From Chloroflexota bacterium (lineage in GTDB: Bacteria > Chloroflexota > Chloroflexia > Thermomicrobiales > JADLAZ01): a DNA stretch of 64,000 bases. The notes beneath the pieces are model-generated. The model did no database searches. It was not told the DNA's origin and saw only the letters and a program-made list of their open reading frames with translations. Positions 8,724-17,019 of this stretch are shown here, piece after piece. The position numbers and the translations under genes were made by a program. Location of the stretch: the NCBI GenBank assembly GCA_020849725.1, contig JADLAZ010000060.1, forward strand, positions 1 through 64,000, in the 5' to 3' direction. Positions within the stretch are counted from its first letter, which is position 1. The number at the start of each line of letters is the position of its first letter.

Positions 8724-9769
8724 GTCCACGCTCCTTCCGAGGCCGCTCCGGCGCCGGCCACTGCGACGACGGCATCCGCGAGTCGATCGAGCAGGAACAC
8801 GTCGTGCGCGCCGATGAAACGCGCCGGCACGCCGCCGAATTGTCGCTTGAAGCGCGAAAAGCCGGCGTACAGGTGCTCCGGTGCACCGTGCGGCTCGTAG
8901 CCGAACAGGTCGTACTCGCTGCAGCCGGCGGCACAGGCGGCCTCGATCGCCGCCCACTGCAGCGCGTAGCCAGCCATGGTCGTCCGCTGCCGGTTCGCCA
9001 CCGCGCCATACAGGTAGGTTGCCCGCCGGCCGCAGGTCACCAGCAGCATCGCCGCCAGCGGCTCCGCATCGCGCTCGGCGATCAAGATGCGTGCCTGACC
9101 CGTCGGCGCCAGCGCCTCGACCAGCGCGGTGAAGACGCCAGCCGGCTCGACAAAGAAGTCGCCGCGCTCGCCGGCTTCGGCGAGCAGCCGCACCAGCACG
9201 GTCTGGGCATCCGGCCCGCTGGCGGCCCGCACCGTGACACCGTGCCGCACCGACAGACCGATGTTGTACCGGCCTTTCGGCCGCAGTTGCCGGCGAACGG
9301 CCGTCGGCCCGCCGGTCAGATCGAGGCAAAGCGTCTCGGTCGGCAGGAAGTCGACCGGCGCGCGGCCGAAGCCGCGCAGCAGGCGCGGCGCGGGTGGGGT
9401 CAGGCGCGGCTCGACACGCAGGCCGATCAGGCCGTGCGCCGGCGCCAGCGCCTCAACTGCCTCGACGAGCGCCCGCAGGCCGGCCCGCGCCAGCACGGGA
9501 TCGTCCCACGGCAGAACCGGCCCCTCGGGCGCGACGAGCAGCGCCGGCCCCGGCCGCGCTGGTCCCAGGTAGCCGAGCAGCCCCCCTACCAGCGTCGCGC
9601 CGTCATAGAGCGCCAGATGGAGCGTGCGGAAGCCGAGACGGCGCTTGAAGGTGGCCCAGGCTAGCGTCTGCATCATGCCACTAGCCGGGTTGGCGGCCAC
9701 CAGCCGCTCCCAGGCCCGGCCAGCGTCGCACGAGGGGTCCAGATTGTCGAACTGCGTGACTGACAGCAT
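8720..9769 (-). CDS. FemAB/GNAT-fold peptidyl or aminoacyl transferase
   Basis: The 349-residue protein shows the double-GNAT layout of FemAB-type ligases. An N-terminal half contains MQTLAWATFKRRLGFRTLHLALYDG and LLVAPEGPVLPWDDP. The second half begins near KGRYNIGLSVRHGVTV and ends with YLYGAVANRQRTTMAGYALQWAAIEAACAAGCSEYDLFG, close to the FemAB consensus for the acceptor-binding domain. Family members use aminoacyl-tRNA to extend peptidoglycan cross-bridges or to modify other peptides. Here the gene lies between the spermidine-synthase fusion (21-nt gap) and the small soluble-domain gene (4-bp overlap). That suggests an envelope or polyamine-linked amide-bond reaction instead of classical bridge formation. 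The substrate is unknown. Confidence 0.82.
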   Translation of the reverse strand: MLSVTQFDNLDPSCDAGRAWERLVAANPASGMMQTLAWATFKRRLGFRTLHLALYDGATLVGGLLGYLGPARPGPALLVAPEGPVLPWDDPVLARAGLRALVEAVEALAPAHGLIGLRVEPRLTPPAPRLLRGFGRAPVDFLPTETLCLDLTGGPTAVRRQLRPKGRYNIGLSVRHGVTVRAASGPDAQTVLVRLLAEAGERGDFFVEPAGVFTALVEALAPTGQARILIAERDAEPLAAMLLVTCGRRATYLYGAVANRQRTTMAGYALQWAAIEAACAAGCSEYDLFGYEPHGAPEHLYAGFSRFKRQFGGVPARFIGAHDVFLLDRLADAVVAVAGAGAASEGAWT

Positions 9770-9790
9770 CGGGTGTCCTCGGACCGCGCA

Positions 9791-12256
9791 CTACGGGCGC
9801 AAGCTGACCAGTGCCCGCTCGGCCAATGCCGCCTCGGCCGGCAGCCGGGCAATCTGGGTCTGGAGGTTGGAGAGACGCTGCTGGACGAGCGTCACGCTGG
9901 CGTTCGTCAGCCGCTGTGCCTCTTGCAGTGGAACTTCCTTCGGACCATATTCGACCATTGAGGTCGGCGCCTGGCTGGCGGCCAGTGAGTCGTACTCGCC
10001 CTTATCGACCAGCAACTCACTCAGTTCCTCTTGCGCCAGCGTCACCTCGCTGTCAAGGCGTGCCCTCGTCGCGTCTCGGTCGCGCACCTGCTGCGTCAGC
10101 AGCGTCGTCATAAGTGCGCGGAAGCCGTCCGGATACGGTTCCGTCAGCCGGTTCTGGCGCGCGGCATCGCGATACCACCCTTTGCCGTCTAGAATCGCCA
10201 ATCCCTCCGGCCGGCGCACCGCCAGCCCCGATCCATCCGGAAGCAGCCAGACACCACTGATGACCTCGCTGGCGCCAGCGAGCGGCGGTGCGGGCAGCGG
10301 TGGCGGCTCGGCCGGCACCGAGCCGAGGATGGCGCGCGCCTGCTCAAGGCGCCAGACGGCTATCTCAAGGTTGGCCAACTCACGCTCGTCGTCGGCCTGG
10401 TCGGGCACGAACGCCAGCCAGCCCAGCCAGTCCAGCCAGGCCCGTTTGGCCTCGGCCGATACCTTCAGCCCGTCGCGCTGGCGCTCGATCTCCTTGACGG
10501 CGCGCCAGACCTGCGTCGGCTCGCGGTCCAGCGTCAGCAGCGGCTGACCCGTGCGCTGATCGACGACCAGCGACGACTGCGGCCCCAGCACGACGTAGGC
10601 GTCGTCGGTCAGCGCCGTGACGACCCGGCCGTCCGGCAGGATGTCGGTGTCGGGCGTCAGCCGGTAGACGCCATCGGACTCGTCCTCCTCGACTGGCGGC
10701 GCCACGGGCGCGGCAACCGGCGTCGCGCCCGTGGACGCATGGGAGCGGTAGTGGCTGCTGCTGCGCAGGCCGCGGTAGTGCCGAGCCGGAAAGGCTGTGC
10801 CGCCCTCGTCAACTGCGACGCGCCCCCCACTCGTGCTGCGGAAGCCGCTGCCGGCGGCCAGCACCGACTCACTAGCGCGGGGGTCGTAGACGCTGCGGCT
10901 GGTAGCAGCCAGGCCCGTCGTGGCTCCGCGCGTGGCACTCGACGAGCCTGGGTCGCCACCTTTGCCGTACACGGCATCGGGAAAGGCCAGGTTGGCCAGG
11001 ATTACGACCAGCGTAACGACCGTCACCAGCCGCAGCCCCAGCCCAAGCAACCGCTCCGGGTCGAGCGACACGCGGGCGAGCAAGCGGCGCAGTGCGCGCA
11101 ACTCGGCCACTAGCCGGCCCGGTAGAGTGCCAGCTCGCCGCAGCAGCCGGTCGACCAGCCCGGCCATGTCCAGCCCGGCGAGAAAGCGAGCCGGCGCGGC
11201 CAAGAATGTGGCGATCATGACGCGCGTCTGGTCTGGATGCAGCGCCGGCATCAGCGCCATCACCCGGTCGAACAGCGCGGCCTCGGCCAACCGGTGGCCG
11301 ACCGGCATCGCCAGCGCCGCCGCCAGGTCCGGGGTCAGTGGCGAGCGGCCGTCGTCGGCCGGTGGCAATGGCGGCAGCGCGGCCGTCAGTCCGTCCCACT
11401 CCGCGCCAGTCGCGTCTGCGATCGGCGCGCTGTTGATCAGGTAGTGCAGCAGCATGTGGCCGCCGAGTCGAGTTGGCCGGGCTGTCGCTTGCCGGTCGGC
11501 CGAGGCAGCTGGAAACTGGAAGGCCGCGCGCCACCCCGGCAACGACCACCCACTCGCGCCGCCATGGTCGAGACCGACCAGCTCGCTGGCCGTGACCGGC
11601 GCCTGCGAGCCAAGCACGAAGCCCCAGTCATCACCATAGCCACGGGCGGCGAACGACGGGATCTTGACCCGGTACGGGACCGGTGGCAACCCGGCGGCAC
11701 GCATCGCGTTGACGATCGACCAGTAGGCGTCCGGCCGGCCACACGGCGACGCGGCGTTGACCGCCACCAGCCCGCGCGGCCCGAGCAGTCGGCCAAGGCC
11801 CCGGTACCAGTCGATGGTGTGAAAGCGCGCCCCGGCCAGGTCGCGCGGCACCGTCAGGTCAACGACGATCACGTCGAACATGTGCCCAGCAGCGCCAGCC
11901 GTCTCGACCGCGCGCCAGGCGTCGTCAATGGCAACGGTCACGCGCGAGTCGAGCAAGCTGCCGCGGTTGAGCGCCGCCAGCGTGCCGCGTGCCAGCGCCA
12001 GCATGGCCGGGTCCAGGTCGACCAGTGTGAGACCCTCAACCAGCGGCGACACCAGCAGGTCGCGCGCGGCCAGCCCGTCGCCGCCACCCAGCACCAGCAC
12101 CGTCAGACGCGCGCCGCCGCGCGCCGCGGCCACGGTCAGCGCCGGCCGGGTCAAAGCGGTGTGGTAGACGGCCTCATCGCGGCTGTCGAACTGCAGGTCG
12201 CCGTCGTAGTAGACAGCCAACGTGCCGTCATCGCGTCGGTCGACGAGGATCGCCAT
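9791..12256 (-). CDS. Spermidine synthase domain fused to a membrane anchor and a large extracytoplasmic region
   Basis: An 821-residue multi-domain protein. Residues 1-220 match bacterial spermidine synthases: the YYDGDLQFDSRDEAVYH entry motif, the AdoMet-binding GGGDG loop (57-61), VDLDP, VVDLTVPRD in place of the usual DLPDP, NAASP, and the closing IPSF...WGFVLG. A helical region (about 255-400) precedes one membrane helix (about 404-424). Next come a Ser/Gly/Arg-rich linker, a short beta-rich segment (about 525-580) and a C-terminal region with long heptad-like helices. The catalytic domain would therefore be cytoplasmic and the C-terminal half outside, or the reverse if topology differs. 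Ordinary spermidine synthases are about 280-300 residues. It is the first gene of the cluster ending in AdoMet decarboxylase. Confidence 0.85.
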   Translation of the reverse strand: MAILVDRRDDGTLAVYYDGDLQFDSRDEAVYHTALTRPALTVAAARGGARLTVLVLGGGDGLAARDLLVSPLVEGLTLVDLDPAMLALARGTLAALNRGSLLDSRVTVAIDDAWRAVETAGAAGHMFDVIVVDLTVPRDLAGARFHTIDWYRGLGRLLGPRGLVAVNAASPCGRPDAYWSIVNAMRAAGLPPVPYRVKIPSFAARGYGDDWGFVLGSQAPVTASELVGLDHGGASGWSLPGWRAAFQFPAASADRQATARPTRLGGHMLLHYLINSAPIADATGAEWDGLTAALPPLPPADDGRSPLTPDLAAALAMPVGHRLAEAALFDRVMALMPALHPDQTRVMIATFLAAPARFLAGLDMAGLVDRLLRRAGTLPGRLVAELRALRRLLARVSLDPERLLGLGLRLVTVVTLVVILANLAFPDAVYGKGGDPGSSSATRGATTGLAATSRSVYDPRASESVLAAGSGFRSTSGGRVAVDEGGTAFPARHYRGLRSSSHYRSHASTGATPVAAPVAPPVEEDESDGVYRLTPDTDILPDGRVVTALTDDAYVVLGPQSSLVVDQRTGQPLLTLDREPTQVWRAVKEIERQRDGLKVSAEAKRAWLDWLGWLAFVPDQADDERELANLEIAVWRLEQARAILGSVPAEPPPLPAPPLAGASEVISGVWLLPDGSGLAVRRPEGLAILDGKGWYRDAARQNRLTEPYPDGFRALMTTLLTQQVRDRDATRARLDSEVTLAQEELSELLVDKGEYDSLAASQAPTSMVEYGPKEVPLQEAQRLTNASVTLVQQRLSNLQTQIARLPAEAALAERALVSLRP

Positions 12257-12377
12257 CGCGCCGGCTGTCCTTCCGCGTCAATCCCGTCACTGGGTCAATC
12301 AGGAACCAGGCCCATTACTCGTATCGAACAAAGACCGCTGCCCCTGAAGCCCGGCCTGACCAGCGCCGGTCACAGGC

Positions 12378-12407
12378 TTGTCCGGCACGGTGAACAGGGT
12401 GTATAGT
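12378..12407 (+). promoter_or_regulatory. Candidate promoter for the PhyH-type dioxygenase gene
   Basis: TTGTCC (12378-12383) and TATAGT (12402-12407) are separated by 18 bp. They lie about 45 nt upstream of the ATG at 12454, whose ribosome site AAGGAGG is also strong. This is the only AT-richer stretch in the divergent gap. Confidence 0.45.
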
Positions 12408-12453
12408 GGCGGCGCCACTGCCCCACATAACGAAGCAGGTGAAGGAGGGTGAC

Positions 12454-13437
12454 ATGTCAATCGCATCGCCGGTGCAGGTGGATATTGACCGCTTCAACAC
12501 CGAGGGTTACGTCGTCATCGAGGATGTGCTGGACCCGGTCAGCGACCTGGACCCGGTCATGGCCGAGTACATGGACCTGCTGGAGCACCTGGTGGCGCAA
12601 TGGCGGGCCGAGGGCACGCTGTCAACCGACTACGCCGACCTACCCTTCCCGCAGCGCTGGGGCCACGTCCTGCAAGAGGTCGGCGCGGCCGGCTACCAGC
12701 CGTTCGACATCTCGCTGCCCTTCAGCGGCGTGACCGCCGACACGCCGATTCACCTCGGGCCGGCGACCTTCCGGTTGCTGGCCAACCCGCGCCTGCTCGA
12801 CGCCGTCGAGCAGATCGTCGGTTCGGAGATTCTGTCGAACCCGATCCAGCACGTCCGCATCAAGCCGCCGGAGCGGCTGCTGCCGGAGTCGCTCAAGCGG
12901 TCGTTGGCCGGTGGCACCGGCTGGCATCAGGACCAGGGTGTAGCCCTGCCGGAGATCGACGAGACGGAGATGCTGACGGTCTGGCTTCCGGTGACCGACG
13001 CGACGATCGAGAACGGCTGCCTGTGCGTCGTGCCGCGCAGCCACCAGCAGGGGTTGGTGACGCATTGTCCCGGCGATGGCGTGCGTCAGATCGGCCTGGA
13101 GATCCCGGAGGAGATTCGCGGCACCAACTTCATGCCGATTCCGATGCGGCGCGGCAGCGCGCTGTTCATCCACCGCCAGGTGATGCATGCCGCACTGACC
13201 AACGTCAGCGACGGCATCCGCTGGAGCTTTGACCTGCGCTACCAGCCGATCGGCCAGCCAACTGGGCGACCGTGGTTCCCGGCCTGGGTCGCCCGCAGCC
13301 GCGCCAACCCAACGAGCGAGGTTCACGACCCGGCCGTCTGGCGCGACCTGTGGCTAGCGGCGCGGTCCAACCTGACCGCCAATCCACCGCAGGGCAAGTT
13401 CAATCGCTGGGAGGGTGACGAACCCATCTGCGCCTGA
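12454..13437 (+). CDS. Phytanoyl-CoA dioxygenase (PhyH) family Fe(II)/2-oxoglutarate oxygenase
   Basis: A non-haem iron and 2-oxoglutarate dependent oxygenase of 327 residues. The opening DRFNTEGYVVIEDVLD is typical of PhyH proteins. The iron facial triad is visible as GWHQDQG (His and Asp) and the distal His in RQVMHAALTN, followed by IRWSFDLRYQP, whose Arg would bind 2-oxoglutarate. The ATG at 12454 has AAGGAGG five bases upstream and is preferred over an in-frame ATG at 12406. It stands alone, divergent from the polyamine cluster and upstream of the liv operon. The substrate is not predictable; PhyH proteins act on acyl-CoAs and many small molecules. Confidence 0.88.
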   Translation: MSIASPVQVDIDRFNTEGYVVIEDVLDPVSDLDPVMAEYMDLLEHLVAQWRAEGTLSTDYADLPFPQRWGHVLQEVGAAGYQPFDISLPFSGVTADTPIHLGPATFRLLANPRLLDAVEQIVGSEILSNPIQHVRIKPPERLLPESLKRSLAGGTGWHQDQGVALPEIDETEMLTVWLPVTDATIENGCLCVVPRSHQQGLVTHCPGDGVRQIGLEIPEEIRGTNFMPIPMRRGSALFIHRQVMHAALTNVSDGIRWSFDLRYQPIGQPTGRPWFPAWVARSRANPTSEVHDPAVWRDLWLAARSNLTANPPQGKFNRWEGDEPICA

Positions 13438-13641
13438 CACCATTCCGATCCCGCGAGCCATGCTGACAAAACGGCGGCGCGGATGACTGAGTGACTATGG
13501 CCTAGCCGCGTCGCCGCAGCACAGGCATCTGGTGTGTCCTATCGCTCCTTGATAAACTGACCACGGCTCGCGCACAGTGACCAGCCAATCAGCAATGCCA
13601 TCGGCGCGCGCCACACCCGCGCAGGCGTAAATCTGACTAAC

Positions 13642-13670
13642 TTGATTTAGTTACACTGGAATGGTAGACT
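13642..13670 (+). promoter_or_regulatory. Candidate promoter of the branched-chain amino-acid type transporter operon
   Basis: TTGATT (13642-13647) and TAGACT (13665-13670) have an ideal 17-bp spacer, in the AT-richest part of the 295-bp gap 13438-13732. Transcription would start about 55 nt before the ATG at 13733. I see no open reading frame or RNA gene in this gap. Confidence 0.5.
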
Positions 13671-13732
13671 GGGCCGGCAGCGCGGCGCGCGTTGCCCCAT
13701 GTGAGCCGGGATCGGCTCAGGGAGGTTCGCTG

Positions 13733-15031
13733 ATGGCGCTTCTGCGATCGCTGCGACTGCTCAGCGTCGGTACCTTGCTCATGTTCGTGCTAGCCGCGTG
13801 CGCCCAGGCGCCAACGCCGACCGTCAAGCCGGTCGAGCCGGCCAAGCCGGCAGCCACCACTGCACCGGCTGCTGCTCCGACCACGGCTGCCCCCGTCGCC
13901 ACCACGGCGCCGGCCGCGAAGCCGGCGGCAACGACCGCGCCAGCAGCAGCCCCAGCCGCCGGCAAGGAGATCGTCATCGGCCTATTCGGCCCGATGAGTG
14001 GCAATAGCGCTCAGTACGGCAAGAACTTCAGCCAGGCGGTCAGCCTCGCCACCGACGATCTCAACAAGGCCGGCGGCATTGGTGGCCGGCCGGTCAAGAT
14101 CGTCGAAGCCGACGACCGCAACGACAACAAGGAGGCCGCCAACATCGGCGAGCGTTTCGCCTCCGATGCCAATATGCTGGCCGTCATCGGCGGCTTCTCC
14201 AGCGCCGCCAGCCTCAGCGCCGCGCCGATCTTCCAGAAGGCTGGCATCCCTCAGCTCTGCCCGACCTGCTCGCACCCGCAGTTCACCCGCGAGGGCGGCA
14301 AGGACGACGGCAAGCCAATGGACTTCGTCTTCTCGCTGTCGAACCCGCAGGCGCTCGAAGGCCCGTTCAACGCGAAGTTCACCTTCAACACCCTCGGCAA
14401 GAAAAAGGTCGCTGTCCTGTGGCGCAAAGACGACTGGGGCGTAGCGGCCAAGGACCAGTATGAGAAGGCGTTCAAAGATCTGGGCGGCACCGTCGTCTTG
14501 TCCGAGGGGCTAGCGGACGACACCAAGGACTTCAAGCCGGTCCTGACCAAGATCAAGGACCTGAAGCCCGACGTCATCTACATCGCCCTCTTTTACACTG
14601 ATGCCGCCGTCATGGCGCAGCAGGCCAAGCAACTCGGCATGGACATTCCGATCGTCTCCAGTGGCTCACTCTACAATATCCAATTCCTGACCCTGGCACA
14701 GGGTGCTGCCGATGGCATGTTGCTGCCAACGACATTCTTTCCTAGCGAAGGCAACAAGCTGGCGCTCGAGTTCGCGCGCAAGTACAAGGAGCGCTTCAAC
14801 GTCGAGGCCGACAACTTCGCCGCGCACGCCTACGACTCGGCGCTGGTCATGTTCGATGCACTCAAGCGCAGCGATCTGACCCGCAAGAGCATCCGCGACG
14901 CGCTGGCGGCGACGAAGGGTTTCGTCGGCACGACCGGTGTCATTACGTTCGACGCCGACCGCCGCGTGGCCAAGGACTTCACCTGGATCCAGGTCAAGAA
15001 CAACGAGTTCGTCTACTTCAAGACCCCGTGA
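13733..15031 (+). CDS. Branched-chain amino-acid type ABC transporter substrate-binding lipoprotein
   Basis: A type I periplasmic-binding-fold protein (Peripla_BP_6, LivK/amide-urea group). A lipoprotein signal peptide ends in the lipobox LAAC. A low-complexity Ala/Pro/Thr linker of about 45 residues follows, as is usual for lipoproteins tethered to a monoderm membrane. The mature domain starts at KEIVIGLFGPMSGNSAQYG and contains GGRPVKIVEADDRND and AVIGGFSSAASLSAAPIF. The ATG at 13733 has GGGAGG 6 nt upstream; the open frame extends 24 codons further back but that would destroy the signal peptide. It is the first gene of a four-gene importer operon. The ligand is unknown; the family also binds urea, amides and aromatic acids. 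Confidence 0.93.
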   Translation: MALLRSLRLLSVGTLLMFVLAACAQAPTPTVKPVEPAKPAATTAPAAAPTTAAPVATTAPAAKPAATTAPAAAPAAGKEIVIGLFGPMSGNSAQYGKNFSQAVSLATDDLNKAGGIGGRPVKIVEADDRNDNKEAANIGERFASDANMLAVIGGFSSAASLSAAPIFQKAGIPQLCPTCSHPQFTREGGKDDGKPMDFVFSLSNPQALEGPFNAKFTFNTLGKKKVAVLWRKDDWGVAAKDQYEKAFKDLGGTVVLSEGLADDTKDFKPVLTKIKDLKPDVIYIALFYTDAAVMAQQAKQLGMDIPIVSSGSLYNIQFLTLAQGAADGMLLPTTFFPSEGNKLALEFARKYKERFNVEADNFAAHAYDSALVMFDALKRSDLTRKSIRDALAATKGFVGTTGVITFDADRRVAKDFTWIQVKNNEFVYFKTP

Positions 15032-15055
15032 CGGTCCGATGGCTCGCCACGGCCT

Positions 15056-15092
15056 CCCCGGCGCGCGTGACCATCACGGTCAACCGCCGGGG
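15056..15092 (+). terminator. Nested hairpin between the binding-protein and permease genes
   Basis: An outer pair CCCCGGCG (15056-15063) and CGCCGGGG (15085-15092) encloses an inner pair CGTGA (15066-15070) and TCACG (15074-15078). No T-tract follows. Hairpins at this position commonly stabilise the binding-protein mRNA and lower read-through into the permease genes. That function is inferred. Confidence 0.4.
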
Positions 15093-15124
15093 CGCCGGTT
15101 GGCGCTCCCGCTCCCGAGGCGCGC

Positions 15125-16963
15125 ATGCTGTGGATTGACCAGGTCATCAATGGTCTGGCCATCGGTAACATCTATGCCCTGATCGCCCTCGGCTTCACGC
15201 TGATCTTCGGCGTCGCCAATCTGATCAACTTCGCCCACGGCTCGGTTTTCATGATCGGCGCCTATGTCGGCTGGGTGCTAGCGGTCTTCCTGGGCTGGCC
15301 GTTTCTGGCGCTGCTGCCGGTCGTCATGCTGGCGACGGGGCTGCTCGGCATCGTGATCGAGCGCTACGCGCTGCGCCCCCTGGCCAGCGCGCCGCCGATC
15401 GCCGGCTTGCTCAGCACAATTGCCATCGCGATCATCCTCGATCGCAGTGCGGAGCTGATCTTCCAGCCCGAGACCCAGCTTTTCCCGTCCCTGCTGCCTT
15501 ATTTCACCATTCCACTCGGCGGCATCACGATCACCAGCCTGGACGTGATCGTCGCCGCTGTCGGCATCGCCTGCGCCACCACGCTGTACTTGTTCCTGCG
15601 CTTCCACCGGTTTGGCTGGGCCATCCGCGCCACCGCCCAGGACCGTGTCGCCGCCGCCCAGATGGGCGTCGACGTCAACCTGGTCAACACGGTGACCTTC
15701 GGCATCGGCTCGGCGCTCGGCGGGGTCGCCGGCATCCTGATCGGCCAGTATTTCGCCAGCATCTCGCCGGCGATGGGCTTTCAGTTCGGCTTGAAGGGGT
15801 TCGCTGCCGCCATCGTCGGTGGTCTCGGCCACCTGCCCGGCGCCATCGTCGGCGGGTTGATCCTGGGGGTGGTGGAGGCGGTCGGCAGTCACACGTTCTC
15901 GACCGACTATCGCAACCTGTTCTCGTTCCTGCTGCTGATCATCGTGCTGCTAGTGCGCCCGGGCGGGCTGTTCGGGCGGGCGACCGTGTTTCAGGGCAGC
16001 ACCGCCACCGCGGCCTTCTTCTCGACCAGTGCGCCGGTGCGCCTGCCGCGCTGGCTGGTGGCGGCGGTGCTGGCCGGCGCGGTGCTGCTGCCGCTGGCGG
16101 TGTCCAACACCTACATCCTGCGCGTGCTGGCGACGGGCTTCATTTTCGCCATCCTGGCGGTCAGCCTGAACCTGGTCGCCGGCTTCGCTGGCCAGATCTC
16201 ACTCGGCCACGCCGCCTTCTACGGCATCGGCGCCTACGCCGTCGCGCTGCTGATGGTCAATCAAGACCTGCCATTCTGGGTGGCCCTTCCAGCCGCCGCC
16301 GTCATCACCGTCGCCATCGGTATCGCCCTGGCCGCGCCTGCGCTCAGTCTGTCAGGCCACTATGTCGCCATCGCCACACTCAGCCTGGGCGAGATCGTCA
16401 ACCTGCTCATCCTCAACCTGGAGCTGACGCGTGGCCCGCTGGGCGTGCGTGGCATCCCCGGTGTCGAGGTGTTTGGTTACACGCTGCAGGGGCCACGCGA
16501 CTACTATTGGCTGTCGCTGGCGGCGCTCACGCTGACGACCGTCGTCGCTGTGGCGCTGGCGCGCTCCCACCTCGGCCGCAGCTTCCGCGCAATTCGCGAG
16601 GACGAGGTCGCCGCCGCCGCCTACGGTGTGCGCCCAGCCCACTACAAGAACCTGGCGTTCGGCATTGCCGCCGTGCTGGCAGCAGTTGCTGGCGGGCTGT
16701 TCGCGACGCTGACAACCAGTATCTTCCCCAGCAGTTTTGTCACCGCCGAGTCGATCCTGGTGCTGACGATGGTCGTTCTGGGCGGCATGGGCAACATAGC
16801 CGGCAGTATCATCGGCGCGCTGGTGCTGATCATCCTGCCCGAGGCGCTGCGCGACGTCAGCCTGCTGGGCCGGTCGCTGGCTGACTTCCGCCTCCTGTTT
16901 TACGGTATTCTGCTGTTGCTGCTGATCCGCTTCCGGCCCCAGGGCTTGCTGGGCAGCAGCTAA
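15125..16963 (+). CDS. Fused LivH-LivM permease of a branched-chain amino-acid type ABC transporter
   Basis: A single 612-residue chain holding both inner-membrane permease subunits. Residues 1-285 match LivH (INGLAIGNIYALIALGFTLIFGVANLINFAHGSVFM and the GLGHLPGAIVGGLILGVVEA coupling loop). A short linker at about 290-305 follows. The rest matches LivM (SLNLVAGFAGQISLGHAAFYGIGAY, GHYVAIATLSLGEIVN, RAIREDEVAAAAYGV and GGMGNIAGSIIGALVL). About 15-18 membrane helices are expected. LivH and LivM are normally separate genes, although such fusions are known. It lies between the binding protein and LivG, so the operon is complete. Confidence 0.93.
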   Translation: MLWIDQVINGLAIGNIYALIALGFTLIFGVANLINFAHGSVFMIGAYVGWVLAVFLGWPFLALLPVVMLATGLLGIVIERYALRPLASAPPIAGLLSTIAIAIILDRSAELIFQPETQLFPSLLPYFTIPLGGITITSLDVIVAAVGIACATTLYLFLRFHRFGWAIRATAQDRVAAAQMGVDVNLVNTVTFGIGSALGGVAGILIGQYFASISPAMGFQFGLKGFAAAIVGGLGHLPGAIVGGLILGVVEAVGSHTFSTDYRNLFSFLLLIIVLLVRPGGLFGRATVFQGSTATAAFFSTSAPVRLPRWLVAAVLAGAVLLPLAVSNTYILRVLATGFIFAILAVSLNLVAGFAGQISLGHAAFYGIGAYAVALLMVNQDLPFWVALPAAAVITVAIGIALAAPALSLSGHYVAIATLSLGEIVNLLILNLELTRGPLGVRGIPGVEVFGYTLQGPRDYYWLSLAALTLTTVVAVALARSHLGRSFRAIREDEVAAAAYGVRPAHYKNLAFGIAAVLAAVAGGLFATLTTSIFPSSFVTAESILVLTMVVLGGMGNIAGSIIGALVLIILPEALRDVSLLGRSLADFRLLFYGILLLLLIRFRPQGLLGSS

Positions 16964-17019
16964 TCTCCTTACTCGCCGGCCAGTCGCCCGGGTCGGCTCG
17001 CCGCTCTGGAGCCAGACCG

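Noticed and set aside
8337..9329. A 330-codon reading of the frame that holds the small soluble-domain gene
   Set aside because: The part upstream of 8723 is antisense-like Arg/Ala-rich shadow over the FemAB-type gene. The ATG at 8723 has a strong ribosome site and an ATGA overlap.
11237..12406. A 389-codon plus-strand frame over the spermidine-synthase region
   Set aside because: Composition is shadow-like (Gln/Arg/His-rich), while the minus strand encodes a recognisable spermidine synthase.
13473..13520. GC-rich imperfect hairpin after the PhyH gene
   Set aside because: The arms need a bulge and a loop of nearly 30 nt, with no T-tract; too weak to call a terminator.
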